Shown here one piece after another: positions 32,715 to 41,704 of a DNA stretch of 64,000 bases. Position numbers and translations under genes: made by a program. This DNA comes from CAWGUU01 sp963825765 (GTDB lineage: Bacteria > Actinomycetota > Acidimicrobiia > Acidimicrobiales > AC-14), in contig CAWGUU010000019.1 in NCBI GenBank assembly GCA_963825765.1, positions 1-64,000 on the forward strand, written 5' to 3'. How positions within the stretch are numbered: the stretch's first letter is position 1; each line of letters begins with the position of its first letter. A model generated the notes under the pieces. It worked only from the letters and a program-made list of their open reading frames with translations, searched no databases and had not been told where the DNA came from.

Positions 32715-34973
32715 TCAGTCGGGATCCACCGGCGGGTCGGCGAAGAGCCCGTCGCTGTCGGGGTCACGGCCCGGGGGGATGTCGGTGGGGCCGACGTCGC
32801 CGACGATGTTGGGGTCCTCGACGCCGACACCCGTGCCCCGCAGCCGGTCGAGCAGGCTGGGCTCCCCGTCCACGTTCAGGTCATCGTCATCGGCGGGTTC
32901 GAACGTGTCGCTCATGTCAGGTCCCCTACCCGACATGCCGAGCTGCCACGACACGAACGACCACACGTCGGCGCCCTCGTCGGCCTGCTTCCACACCGGC
33001 TTGCCCAGGCCGTGGCCAGCCCGATCCTCGATCCGCAGCAGGACGGGACTGTCGGACGCCGCTCCGCTCGCCGCTTGGAGCCGTGCCGCGAACTTGCGGG
33101 CGTGGGCGGGGTCGACCCTCGAGTCGGACTCGGCCGTCGTGATGATCGTCGCCGGGTAGGCGGTGCCGTCGACCACCCGGTGATAGGGCGAGTAGGCGTA
33201 CAGGTCGGCGAAGCCGTCGGGGTCGGCGGGGTCGCCGTACTCGGGCACCCAGAGGGCCCCGATGAGGAACCGGTGGTAGCGGACCATGTCGAGCAGGGGG
33301 ACGGCGCAGACGGCGGCCCGGCACAGGTCGGGCCGCTGGGTGAGGGCGGCGCCGATCAGCAGGCCTCCGTTCGACCCGCCGCGGATGGCGAGCCGGTGGC
33401 GGCTGGTGCGCCCCTCGGCCACGAGCCAGTCGGCGGCGGCGAAGAAGTCGTCGAAGCACTGCTGCTTGTTGGCGAGCATGCCGGCCCGGTGCCAGTCCTC
33501 CCCGTACTCGCCGCCGCCCCTGATGCCGGCGATGGCGTAGGTGCCGCCCGCCTCGCAGAACGCCACCAGGCCGGGGCCGAACCCGGGCGTGGAGGCGACG
33601 GCGAAGCCGCCGTAGCCCGACAGGACGGTGGGTGTATCGGGGCCGACCGGGGTGGCGGCGGCCCGCACGAGGAACATGGGCACGTCGGTGCCGTCGGTGG
33701 ACGGGTAGAAGACCTGCTCGACGGTGAAGGCGTCGGGATCGATGGGTGACCCGAGCGACGACCACGGCTCGAGTCCCCCGCCGGGAGTCCAGCGCCACAA
33801 CTCGGAAGGCCAGGCGAACGACGTGAAGGTGAGGAACGCCCGCTCGGCGGCGGGATCGGCGTCGAGTCCCTCGAGCGATCCCAGCTCGGGCAGGGCGACC
33901 TCGGTGCCGCCTGAACCGTCGAGCCCGTACCGGTGGAGTCGGGACACGGCGTGCTCGGCGCTCGATACGAGGAGGGTGTCGCCCGCCACGACGGCCGACT
34001 CGATCACCGCCTCGCTCTCGGGGACGATCGTCTCCCACGACCCGGCCTCGGGCTGGTCGAGGTCGGCCGACACCACCCGGCCACGCGGAGCGTCGAGGTT
34101 GGTGACGGCGTAGAGGCGGCCGCGCACCACCCAGGCCCAGGTCGACGCCTCCTCGCCCTCGACGAGCGTCGTCCGCCGGCCGGTCTGCCGGTCGACGAGG
34201 ATCACGTCGGTGCGGGTCGGCATGAGGTGGACGTGGATCACCAGCCACCGGCCGTCGTCGGACACGACGGCCATCGGCAGGGCGGTCTTGTCCAGGCCCT
34301 GGGTCAGCGGTAGGTCGTCGGCCGGGTCGCCGCCGACCTGATGCCACCACAGGGTCTCCCAGTAGCCCTCCTCGCCGTCGGGCACCGTCGCCGGGTCCGG
34401 CAGGCGGCTGTAGGCGAAGGCGGAGCCGTCCGGCAGCCAGGACACGCCGGCGTGGCGGGTGTGGGGGATGGCGTCGGGCAGGTGCTCGCCGGCGTCGACG
34501 TCGACGATGCGCAAGGTGCCGTGCTCGCTGCCGCCTTCGGACACCCCGTAGGCCACCAGCCCGCCGTCCGGCGACGGGGAGTACCAGTCGATGGCGGCGG
34601 CGTGGTCGGCGGCCAGGCCGTGCGGGTCGACCACCACCCGGGCGGACTGGATCGGGTCGTTGGCGCTACGGACGACGAGCGACGCCTGGTCGGCGTCGCC
34701 TTCCCGCTGGAGGTGGAACACCCTGTCGCCGGCGACCGCGGGCCCGCCCACGCTGCCGATCTGCAGCAGGTCCAGCAGGCGTTTGTGCAGGCCAGGTCGC
34801 TCGGGCAGGGCGTCGAGGACCGCCCGTGTCCTGGCGTTCTGGGCCTTCACCCAGGCTGCCGTCTCCTCGCTGTCGCCGTCCTCCAGCCACCGGTACGGGT
34901 CGTGGACCTCGACGCCGTGCAGGACATCGACGACGTCCCGGACAGGTGCCGGAGGGGCCGGCGGGATCGGCAA
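32715..34973 (-). CDS. Prolyl oligopeptidase (S9A family)
   Basis: 752 aa from TTG 34973. The N-terminus DPYRWLEDGDSEET is followed by a seven-bladed propeller, then the hydrolase domain with AIRGGSNGGLLIGA (catalytic Ser), a downstream Asp (DSRVDPAHA) and His (AGHGLGK). It cleaves short peptides after proline. A ~70-residue acidic tail (EPADDDDLNVDGEPS onward) extends past the normal end and is unusual. bL37 lies directly upstream. Confidence 0.9.
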   Translation of the reverse strand: MPIPPAPPAPVRDVVDVLHGVEVHDPYRWLEDGDSEETAAWVKAQNARTRAVLDALPERPGLHKRLLDLLQIGSVGGPAVAGDRVFHLQREGDADQASLVVRSANDPIQSARVVVDPHGLAADHAAAIDWYSPSPDGGLVAYGVSEGGSEHGTLRIVDVDAGEHLPDAIPHTRHAGVSWLPDGSAFAYSRLPDPATVPDGEEGYWETLWWHQVGGDPADDLPLTQGLDKTALPMAVVSDDGRWLVIHVHLMPTRTDVILVDRQTGRRTTLVEGEEASTWAWVVRGRLYAVTNLDAPRGRVVSADLDQPEAGSWETIVPESEAVIESAVVAGDTLLVSSAEHAVSRLHRYGLDGSGGTEVALPELGSLEGLDADPAAERAFLTFTSFAWPSELWRWTPGGGLEPWSSLGSPIDPDAFTVEQVFYPSTDGTDVPMFLVRAAATPVGPDTPTVLSGYGGFAVASTPGFGPGLVAFCEAGGTYAIAGIRGGGEYGEDWHRAGMLANKQQCFDDFFAAADWLVAEGRTSRHRLAIRGGSNGGLLIGAALTQRPDLCRAAVCAVPLLDMVRYHRFLIGALWVPEYGDPADPDGFADLYAYSPYHRVVDGTAYPATIITTAESDSRVDPAHARKFAARLQAASGAASDSPVLLRIEDRAGHGLGKPVWKQADEGADVWSFVSWQLGMSGRGPDMSDTFEPADDDDLNVDGEPSLLDRLRGTGVGVEDPNIVGDVGPTDIPPGRDPDSDGLFADPPVDPD

Positions 34974-34992
34974 GAGGGGTGGGGCTGGGGTG

Positions 34993-35076
34993 CTACCGAC
35001 CGGCGTTGGGCCGCTTGCCGTGGTTGGCCTTCTTGCGTCGGGAGCGGATCTTCCTCTTGTTCGTCTTCTTCGACAT
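34993..35076 (-). CDS. Ribosomal protein bL37 (actinobacterial)
   Basis: 27 aa from ATG 35076: starts MSKKTNKRKIRSRR and ends ANHGKRPNAGR. The ANHGKRPNA ending is the hallmark of the tiny actinobacterial large-subunit protein bL37 first seen in mycobacterial ribosome structures. Very basic, sits on 23S rRNA. Easily missed because of size. 19 bases before the oligopeptidase start, divergent to ychF. Confidence 0.85.
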   Translation of the reverse strand: MSKKTNKRKIRSRRKKANHGKRPNAGR

Positions 35077-35118
35077 CGTGGGGCAAGGGTAGTTCAGCCC
35101 GTGGCTACCCTGCTCCTT

Positions 35119-36195
35119 GTGGAGCGTCTCGGCCTGGTGGGCCTACCGAACTCGGGCAAGTCGTCGCTGTTCAACGCCCTCACCGGCGGCTCGTCCGCGG
35201 TGGCTGCCCACCCGTTCTCCACCACGGAGTCGACGGTGGGCATCGCCACGGTCCCCGATCCCCGGCTGACGGCCCTGGCCGAGATGAGCAAGTCGAAGAA
35301 GGTGGTCCACGCCACCCTCGAGTTCGTCGACATCGCCGGGCTGGTCGCGGGGGCGTCCACCGGCGAAGGCCTCGGCAACCGCTTCCTGGCCGGGATCCGG
35401 GAGGTCGAGGCGCTGGTGCTGGTGCTGCGGGCCTTCGAGGACGACAACGTGGTCGGCGGCACCGACCCTCTCGACGACCTGCACACGCTCGAGCTCGAGC
35501 TGGTGCTGGCCGACGCCGACTCGATCGAGTCGCAGCTGCCCAAGCGGCGGAAGATGGCCAGGGTGGACAAGTCGTTGGCGCCCGAGGCCGACGCCATGGA
35601 GGCGGCGCTGGCGGTGCTCAGCGGCGGGACGCCCCTGTACCGGTCGACCCTGCCGGCCGACGTCAGGGCCGCCCTGCGCTCCTCGTTCTTGCTCACCGAC
35701 AAGCCGTTGCTGGCGGTTGTCAACCTGAGCGAGGAGCAGCTGGTCGACGCCGACGCCCTGACCAAGCCGGTGGCGGCCGAGCTGGGCGAGTCGGCCGAGG
35801 TGCTGGGTGTGAGCGTGCAGCTGGAGGCGGAGTCGGCTCGCCTCGACGCCGCCGACCGGGCCGAGATGCTCGACGCCCTCGGGTTGGGAGAGGGCGCCCT
35901 GGCCCGGGTCATCCGGGCCGCCTACCACCTGCTCGGGCGGCGCACGTTCCTCACCACTGGCGACAAGGAGTCGCGGGCGTGGACGTTCCGGGCAGGGGCC
36001 AAGGCGCCGGAGTGCGCCGGCGTCATCCACTCCGACCTGCAGCGGGGGTTCATCAGGGCCGAGGTCATCCGCTGGGACGAGTTGCTGGAGCTGGGATCGT
36101 GGTCGGCGGCCAAGGAGGTGGGCCGGCTGCGCGTCGAGGGCAAGGACTACGAAGTGGCCGACGGCGACGTCCTCGAGATCCGCTTCAATGTCTGA
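35119..36195 (+). CDS. ychF: Ribosome-binding ATPase YchF/OLA1
   Basis: 358 aa from GTG 35119; in-frame GTG 35101 would add six residues. G1 is GLPNSGKSS at residues ~7-15; the protein also has FVDIAGLVAGASTGEG and, in place of NKxD, VNLSEEQL, as expected for this ATP-preferring Obg-family member. The TGS domain is at the C-terminus (RTFLTTGDKESRAW to the end). It binds 70S ribosomes and takes part in stress responses. Its stop lies in a 15-bp duplicated unit. Confidence 0.92.
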   Translation: MERLGLVGLPNSGKSSLFNALTGGSSAVAAHPFSTTESTVGIATVPDPRLTALAEMSKSKKVVHATLEFVDIAGLVAGASTGEGLGNRFLAGIREVEALVLVLRAFEDDNVVGGTDPLDDLHTLELELVLADADSIESQLPKRRKMARVDKSLAPEADAMEAALAVLSGGTPLYRSTLPADVRAALRSSFLLTDKPLLAVVNLSEEQLVDADALTKPVAAELGESAEVLGVSVQLEAESARLDAADRAEMLDALGLGEGALARVIRAAYHLLGRRTFLTTGDKESRAWTFRAGAKAPECAGVIHSDLQRGFIRAEVIRWDELLELGSWSAAKEVGRLRVEGKDYEVADGDVLEIRFNV

Positions 36196-36226
36196 TTCCT
36201 CTGGGTCTGACTCTTCTGGGTCTGAC
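36191..36226 (+). repeat. 15-bp tandem duplication at ychF stop
   Basis: TCTGATTCCTCTGGG (36191-36205) and TCTGACTCTTCTGGG (36206-36220), then TCTGAC. The first unit holds the ychF stop TGA (36193-36195). Confidence 0.8.
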
Positions 36227-36238
36227 CGGTGACCTGAC

Positions 36239-36586
36239 GTGGCCGTGACGGGGTGGTTGCTGCGGGACGGCGAGGTGCTGGCTGCGCTCGAGGTGGCCGA
36301 GTCGTTCAAGGAACGAAGCCGGGGACTGCTCGGACGGCCCGGACTGGCCGGCGCCTTCCTCCTCCGACCGGCGCGGTCGGTGCACTCGGTCGGCATGCGG
36401 TTCCCGATCGACGTGGCCATCTGCGACAAGGACCTGCGGGTCGTGCGCATGGTGCACATGAGGCCCGGTCGAGTCACCCGACCGACGCTGCGAGGCAACT
36501 GCGTCATCGAGGCCGAGGCCGGCGCCTTCGAGCGTTGGAGGCTCCAACCGGGCGACCATCTGGAGGTCCGCGAGGCCGGTTCGTGA
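36239..36586 (+). CDS. DUF192 family protein
   Basis: 115 aa from GTG 36239. It shows the DUF192 pattern RSRGLLGRPGLAGAFLLRPARSVHSVGMRFPIDVAI in segments around residues 26-61, plus a G(D)HLEV end. Small beta-barrel of unknown role, often near export or translation genes. No signal peptide here, unlike many secreted relatives. Confidence 0.8.
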   Translation: MAVTGWLLRDGEVLAALEVAESFKERSRGLLGRPGLAGAFLLRPARSVHSVGMRFPIDVAICDKDLRVVRMVHMRPGRVTRPTLRGNCVIEAEAGAFERWRLQPGDHLEVREAGS

Positions 36587-36626
36587 CGGTTGGCTCGTGA
36601 CGGCCGGCGGTGTGGAGGCGGTGAGC

Positions 36627-36661
36627 GTGCAAAAGGGTCGCATATGGCGACCTTCTTGCAC
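36627..36661. other. Imperfect hairpin upstream of rsmI
   Basis: GTGCAAAAGGGTCGC and GCGACCTTCTTGCAC pair at 13 of 15 positions plus one G-U, around ATATG. Either a terminator for DUF192 or a leader structure for rsmI. It contains an ATG (36644) in the rsmI frame. Confidence 0.45.
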
Positions 36662-36694
36662 TCTCGGCTCGATGGCGCCGACGGTTGGGCACCG

Positions 36695-37528
36695 ATGAGC
36701 GGCGCCCTCGTCGTGGTGGGGACTCCGATCGGCAACCTGGGGGACCTGTCGCCGCGGGCGGTGGAGGCCCTGCGCACCGCCGACGTGATCGCCTGTGAGG
36801 ACACGCGGCGGACGCGTGCCCTGTTGACCGCCGCCGGCCTGTCTGGCGCAGGCCGGTTGATGGCCGTCCACGACCGTAACGAGGCGGCGCAGATCCGTCC
36901 CCTGCTGGAACGCCTCGCCGCGGGCCAGCGGGTGGCGGTCGTCACCGACGCCGGCATGCCGGGGCTCTCCGACCCCGGCGAGCGCCTGGTTGCCGCCGCC
37001 GCCGACGCCGGGTTCGTGGTGGAGGTGGTGCCCGGGCCGTCCGCCGTCCTGGCCGCCCTGGTCGCCAGCGGGCTCCCCGCCGCCCGTTTCTGCTTCGAGG
37101 GCTTCCTGCCCCGCAAGGGCAGAGCCCGAGCGCAGCGCCTTTCCGAACTGCTGACCGAGCCGCGCACGACGGTGATCTTCGAGTCGCCCCACCGCGTGGC
37201 GGAGACGGTCGGGGCGCTGGCGGCGGTCCTCGGCGGCGAGCGGCGGATTGCCGTCGCGAGGGAGCTGACCAAGAGGTTCGAGGAGATCTGGCGGGGGACG
37301 CTGGCCGAGGCTGTCGACACTATGGCCCAGAGCGAGCCCCGCGGCGAATACGTGCTGGTGGTGGATGGCGCGCCCGAGCCGGAGGCTGCCACCGACGACG
37401 ACGTCGAGGCGGCCCTGCGCGTCCGCCTGGGGGCTGGCGTGCCGACCCGCGAGGCCGTGGCCGAGGTGGCCGCCGACCTCGCCGTCCCAAAGCGTCAGGT
37501 GTACGAGATCGCCCTTCGCCTGGCCTGA
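36695..37528 (+). CDS. rsmI: 16S rRNA (cytidine-1402-2'-O)-methyltransferase
   Basis: 277 aa from ATG 36695. The tetrapyrrole-methylase fold has VVGTPIGNLGDLSPRAVEAL at the start, ACEDTRRTR, VTDAGMPGLSDPG and VPGPSAVLAAL, a standard RsmI set. It methylates C1402 in the decoding centre with RsmH. ATG 36644 in the same frame would add 17 residues inside the hairpin. The stop is in a 14-bp duplicated unit. Confidence 0.92.
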   Translation: MSGALVVVGTPIGNLGDLSPRAVEALRTADVIACEDTRRTRALLTAAGLSGAGRLMAVHDRNEAAQIRPLLERLAAGQRVAVVTDAGMPGLSDPGERLVAAAADAGFVVEVVPGPSAVLAALVASGLPAARFCFEGFLPRKGRARAQRLSELLTEPRTTVIFESPHRVAETVGALAAVLGGERRIAVARELTKRFEEIWRGTLAEAVDTMAQSEPRGEYVLVVDGAPEPEAATDDDVEAALRVRLGAGVPTREAVAEVAADLAVPKRQVYEIALRLA

Positions 37529-37546
37529 CCGGCCTGGCGTGACCGA
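37519..37546 (+). repeat. 14-bp tandem duplication at rsmI stop
   Basis: CCTGGCCTGACCGG (37519-37532) and CCTGGCGTGACCGA (37533-37546), 12 of 14 identical. The first contains the rsmI stop codon (37526-37528). Confidence 0.75.
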
Positions 37547-37626
37547 GCCCTTTCCACTGTCGTAGGGCCGTGGGAGGATTCGGTTTGCAGCTCACCCGCT
37601 GGGGGGAGCCACCGGAGGAGGTCACC

Positions 37627-38724
37627 GTGAGGAAGCCCCGATCGAGGGTCGTCAGGTTGCGATGGCTGGTGGCACTCGCCCTGGCGTCGACGCTCGCGGG
37701 AGTCGGAGCGGTCGGCGCTGCGCCCCGCCCGTTCGGAGACGCACGGATCCTGGCCCACGTGCCGACGCCGCCCGGATTCCCGGAGGGCATCGCCTACGCC
37801 AACAACCTGGTGTGGGTCTCAGGCCCCGCCACGTTCGGCACCGCCGGGCAAGGGCCGTCGAGGCTGCTGCTCTACCACGCCGGTACGGGCGTGCTGCTGA
37901 AGAACTGGCCGGCCCAGGGCGAGAACCTCGCCGCCGAGCACGCCAACTCCTCCCTGGCCCTCGACCGCCTGCTCCGGGCCTACGTCCTCAACACCCAGCT
38001 CGGGATCTACCGGGTCTCCTTGGCCGGACAGCAGCAGCCGTACTCCACGCCCTTCCCCGACCTGCCGCCCTGCTTTGCCGTGCCGGTCGGCACGCCCTGC
38101 TCCCCGACGCCCTTCGACGCCCCGGCGCTGCCGAACGACATCGCGTTCGACAAGGCCGGCAACGCCTACGTCACCGACTCCCTCCAGGCCACCATCTGGA
38201 AGGTCAAGCCGGGCGGTGGGGTGCCGCAGATCTGGTTCCAGGACATCCGCCTGGCGTCGGCGTCATTCGGCACCAACGGCATCCGCCTCGACCCGAGCCG
38301 AACCAAGGTGTACTTCACCGTCACCGCCGATCTCGACAACCGGGCCTTCGTGTACACCCTGCCGCTGGTCGACAAGCCGTCCGCCGCCAGCCTCACGGTG
38401 TTCCACGAGTACACCGGCGGCGACGCCCCCGACGGGATCGCCTTCGGCAAGACGGGTCGGCTCTACGTCGCCATCGCCACCCCGTTTGCGTCCGGCATCT
38501 CCATCCTGGGGCCCAACGGCGCGGAGGAGGTCCGGTTGGCCAACCAGGGCAATCCGATCTTCCCCTACGACTCGCCCGCCAACATCGCCTTCAACGGGAG
38601 CGGCTCGATCCTGGTCACCAACCACGCCTTCGTCACCGGCGTCAACGATCCGGGCCAGTTCACCGTGCTCGACGTCTACGTCAACGACCCGGGCTCGCCA
38701 TTGGAGATGCCGCTCCTTCCCTGA
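37627..38724 (+). CDS. Secreted beta-propeller (SMP-30/NHL-like) protein
   Basis: 365 aa from GTG 37627, with GGAGGAGGTCACC directly upstream. Signal peptide: Arg-rich start, then LVALALASTLAGVGAVGAA with cleavage near residue 32. The mature part has propeller repeats such as LPNDIAFDKAGNAYVTDS, APDGIAFGKTGRLYVAI and SPANIAFNGSGSILVTN. One Cys pair (CFAVPVGTPC) may form a disulfide. Ligand unknown. A strong hairpin follows the gene. Confidence 0.8.
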   Translation: MRKPRSRVVRLRWLVALALASTLAGVGAVGAAPRPFGDARILAHVPTPPGFPEGIAYANNLVWVSGPATFGTAGQGPSRLLLYHAGTGVLLKNWPAQGENLAAEHANSSLALDRLLRAYVLNTQLGIYRVSLAGQQQPYSTPFPDLPPCFAVPVGTPCSPTPFDAPALPNDIAFDKAGNAYVTDSLQATIWKVKPGGGVPQIWFQDIRLASASFGTNGIRLDPSRTKVYFTVTADLDNRAFVYTLPLVDKPSAASLTVFHEYTGGDAPDGIAFGKTGRLYVAIATPFASGISILGPNGAEEVRLANQGNPIFPYDSPANIAFNGSGSILVTNHAFVTGVNDPGQFTVLDVYVNDPGSPLEMPLLP

Positions 38725-38770
38725 CGGGTCGCCGCCGCCCGACGCCAGGCGGCCCAATTTGATGCGCTGA

Positions 38771-38813
38771 TAGCGCCCCAGTCTTGGCGATCTGCGCCGA
38801 TTTTGGGGCGCTA
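38771..38813. terminator. Bidirectional terminator hairpin
   Basis: TAGCGCCCCA (38771-38780) and TGGGGCGCTA (38804-38813) pair perfectly, with inner pairing TTGGCG/CGCCGA. It separates the convergent propeller gene and ECF sigma gene. Confidence 0.7.
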
Positions 38814-38839
38814 CGGCCGATCCAAACCGCCGCCGCCGG

Positions 38840-40060
38840 TCACACCACGGCGACCGACCGACGGCGCTCCTCGAGGAAGCGGCGCTCGGCGGCGTTGGCG
38901 ACGAGGGCGAGGGCGGCGTCGTAGGCGGCGGCGGCCTCCTCGCGGCGACCGAGGCGCCGCAGGAGGTCGGCCCGGGTGGCGTGGAAGAGGTGGTAGCCGT
39001 CGAGGTCGAGCGAGTCGACGACGGCCAGGGCGGCGCCCGGCCCGTCGACCTCGGCCACCGCCACGGCGCGGTTGAGGGCGACCACCGGGGTGGGCGCGAC
39101 GGAGAAGAGCTGGTCGTAGAGCTGGAGGATCTGCTCCCAGTCGGTGTCGGCGGCGGCGGAGTCACTGTGCACGGCGTTCACCGCGGCCTGGAGCTGGTAG
39201 GGACCGGGCTGGTTGCGGCGGATGCAGGCGGCCACCACCGCCTGGCCTTCGGCGATCAGGGCCCTGTCCCAGCGCGACCGGTCCTGGTCGGCCAGCAGGA
39301 CGATCGACCCGTCCTCCGCGGTGCGGGCGGTCCGGCGGGCCTCGGTGAGCAGGAGCAGGGCGAGAAGGCCCATCACCTCGGGCTCGTCGGGCATGAGCTC
39401 GGCGAGCAGCCGGGCCAGCCGGATGGCCTCGGCGCAAAAGTCTTCGCGCACCAGGACGTCGCCGGAGGTGGCGGTATACCCCTCGTTGAAGACCAGGTAG
39501 ACGACGGCCAGCACCGAGCGCAGGCGGTCGGGCAGCTCGGCGTCACGGGGCACCCGGTAGGGGATGCCGGCGTCGCGGATCTTGCGCTTGGCCCGCACCA
39601 GCCGCTGGGCCATCGTGGCCTCGGGGACCAGGAAGGCCCGGGCGATCTCGCCGGTCTCGAGCCCGCCCAGCAGGCGGAGGGTGAGCGCCACCTGGGTGCT
39701 GGTGGCGAGGGACGGGTGGCAGCAGGTGAAGATCAGGCGGAGGCGGTCGTCGCGCACGGGTCCCACCTCCTGGGGTTCGTCGCGGGTGTGGATGAGGGCG
39801 GCATGGGCGTGGCGGTCGTCTCGGGACGACTCCCGCCGCAGGCGGTCGATGGCCCGGTTGCGGGCGGTGGTGACGATCCAACCGCCCGGGTTCGGCGGCA
39901 GGCCGTCGGTCGGCCAGCGCTGCAACGCCACGACGAACGCGTCCTGGACCGCCTCCTCGGCGAGGCCGATGTCGCCGACGAGGCGGACCAGGGTGGCGAC
40001 GGCACGGCCGAACTCCTGCCGGAACGTGCGCTCGATGGCGGATTCGTCCGTCGTGGACAC
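38840..40060 (-). CDS. ECF42-type RNA polymerase sigma factor
   Basis: 406 aa from GTG 40060. Region 2 (AEEAVQDAFVVALQRWP and NPGGWIVTTARNRAIDRLRR), region 4 (LRLLGGLETGEIARAFLVPEATMAQRLVRAKRKI), then a ~200-residue TPR-like C-terminal extension (DUF6596: EGYTATSGDVLVRED, LFSVAPTPVVALNRAVAV). ECF42 factors have this extension and sit next to DGPF/YCII proteins rather than anti-sigmas. It starts 6 bases after the DGPF gene. Confidence 0.9.
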   Translation of the reverse strand: MSTTDESAIERTFRQEFGRAVATLVRLVGDIGLAEEAVQDAFVVALQRWPTDGLPPNPGGWIVTTARNRAIDRLRRESSRDDRHAHAALIHTRDEPQEVGPVRDDRLRLIFTCCHPSLATSTQVALTLRLLGGLETGEIARAFLVPEATMAQRLVRAKRKIRDAGIPYRVPRDAELPDRLRSVLAVVYLVFNEGYTATSGDVLVREDFCAEAIRLARLLAELMPDEPEVMGLLALLLLTEARRTARTAEDGSIVLLADQDRSRWDRALIAEGQAVVAACIRRNQPGPYQLQAAVNAVHSDSAAADTDWEQILQLYDQLFSVAPTPVVALNRAVAVAEVDGPGAALAVVDSLDLDGYHLFHATRADLLRRLGRREEAAAAYDAALALVANAAERRFLEERRRSVAVV

Positions 40061-40066
40061 CAGAGC

Positions 40067-40423
40067 TCAGGCCTCGGGCCCGTCCTGGAAGGGACGGACT
40101 TCCACGGCGCCCCGGCAGGCGGTGGCACCCTTGGCCGCCCAGGCCAGGGCCTCGTCGAGGTCGGCGGCCTTGATGACCCAGAACCCACCGAGCTGCTCCT
40201 TGGTTTCGGCGAACGGCCCGTCGGTGGTGAGCACGTCGCCGTCGGTGACCCGGACGACGGTAGCGGTGTCGGCTGGGTGCAGCCCTCCGGCGAACACCCA
40301 GGCGCCCTGGCTGCGAACCTCGTCGTTGAACTCGTCGACGTCCTTGTAGATCTGCTGGATCTCCTCGGCCGACGGGACGTCCTCGCCCTCGGACATGTGC
40401 ACGCTGAGCATGTACTGCTTCAT
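40067..40423 (-). CDS. DGPF/YCII-domain protein partner of ECF42
   Basis: 118 aa from ATG 40423, with GAGGAG upstream. The diagnostic TTDGPFAETKEQLGGFWVIK is at residues ~66-85. YCII-fold small protein, usually co-encoded with ECF42 and thought to be regulated by or to modulate the sigma factor. The mechanism is not established. Confidence 0.88.
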   Translation of the reverse strand: MKQYMLSVHMSEGEDVPSAEEIQQIYKDVDEFNDEVRSQGAWVFAGGLHPADTATVVRVTDGDVLTTDGPFAETKEQLGGFWVIKAADLDEALAWAAKGATACRGAVEVRPFQDGPEA

Positions 40424-40536
40424 CGGGTCTCCTCTCGCATCGGACCGGCACGGCGCCGGGCCCTCATCCAGTCCACGAACGACGATCCTCCGGATCGACA
40501 CCCCGGGCGATGTTTTTCCGATCACCGCCAGCGTCT

Positions 40537-41673
40537 TCAGCGGACGTAGACATCCTTCCCGACGGTCAGCTCGGACGGGCCGCACTGGTAGGCGACATTC
40601 GGAGGTCCCGGGGTGAGCGTCCCGGGCGTCGCCGGAATGCCGTCCACGGAGGCTGCAAAGCCGAGGCTCGAGAGCTCGACGTCGCGCTCCCTGAGCCGAC
40701 CGTCCTTCCCCGAGACACGCGACGTGTAGGACCCGCGGTAGGAACCCTCCACCCGGGATCCGCCGGCGTCTCCCTCGAGCGGCGCCGCCCCCGCGAAGTC
40801 GACCGTCGACCGCCCGTCGGGCGTGATGGTCATGACGGCTCCCGCTCCGCCACGGAGCAGGGTGTTGCCGTCCGTGCCCCCGGTTTCGAGCTGCGAGGAC
40901 GTCCACGCACCGACGAGACACTCGTCGCCGACACCCGAGTCGAATATCCCCGTGCGGTCGGCCGCGTAGAGCCCGGCGGCCGAAGCGACGAGAGCGAGGG
41001 ATATCCCGAGGAGGGCGAAGGGCCTGTTCCGTAGCCTTGACCACGAACCCGGACGCCTGGCGCCGCCGGCTCGGATCCGACGAAGCCCGGAGACCAACGC
41101 CACCGCCATCAACAGGAGGCCGACGTACATCCAGAACAGCGCCGCAGCATGGTCGTCGGGCCCGGAGGTGAAGTCGGGCCGGGTTGATGCCCACCGACAG
41201 AAGGCGGCCAATGCCAAACCGACGAGGAAAACCGGAGCTCGCCACCTCGGCGATCGCCGGGGCGGGACCTTCCAGACCGGTTGCGACGGCCATTGCGCCC
41301 CGTGGGGGGGCCACTGCGCCTCATAGCGTGGCCGCGGCGGCGCCTCAACCACGACGTCATCGGGGTCCATCCCCATGTAGAACGGATCGTCCTCGGGGTC
41401 CGCGGGCCCGCCCACGTGTGGTTCGGCGACGACGAGCGCGTCGCGAGCCTGGTCGACCAGTGATTGATCGCTGGCCCGAGCCTTCTGGAGGAGTTCCTTC
41501 GCAGTGGTAAGTCGACGAGTCTCAGCATCGAGCAGCTCAGCGGCGCGACCGACGAGGTCTTTGCGTGTATCGGGATGGACCTCTTTGGCCGCTCGTCGGT
41601 AGACCCGGCTGATCTCGTCCCAATCGTCGGTCGGGGGAATGCCGAGGGCCTCGAACGCCTCGGCGACGTTCAT
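40537..41673 (-). CDS. J-domain membrane protein
   Basis: 378 aa from ATG 41673. Residues 1-55 are a J-domain (AFEALGIPPTDDWDEISRVYRRAAKEVHPDTRKD) with HPD intact, so it should stimulate a DnaK-type Hsp70. A coiled region and Pro-rich stretch follow, then three hydrophobic helices (~150-240). The last 130 residues are beta-rich and probably outside the membrane (GAVMTITPDGRSTVDF, similar to lipocalin-like stress domains). No DnaJ zinc domain. Follows a hypothetical gene by 31 bases. Confidence 0.75.
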   Translation of the reverse strand: MNVAEAFEALGIPPTDDWDEISRVYRRAAKEVHPDTRKDLVGRAAELLDAETRRLTTAKELLQKARASDQSLVDQARDALVVAEPHVGGPADPEDDPFYMGMDPDDVVVEAPPRPRYEAQWPPHGAQWPSQPVWKVPPRRSPRWRAPVFLVGLALAAFCRWASTRPDFTSGPDDHAAALFWMYVGLLLMAVALVSGLRRIRAGGARRPGSWSRLRNRPFALLGISLALVASAAGLYAADRTGIFDSGVGDECLVGAWTSSQLETGGTDGNTLLRGGAGAVMTITPDGRSTVDFAGAAPLEGDAGGSRVEGSYRGSYTSRVSGKDGRLRERDVELSSLGFAASVDGIPATPGTLTPGPPNVAYQCGPSELTVGKDVYVR

Positions 41674-41704
41674 CCGTATGCCGTGCGGCAGGAACCCTCG
41701 AAAC

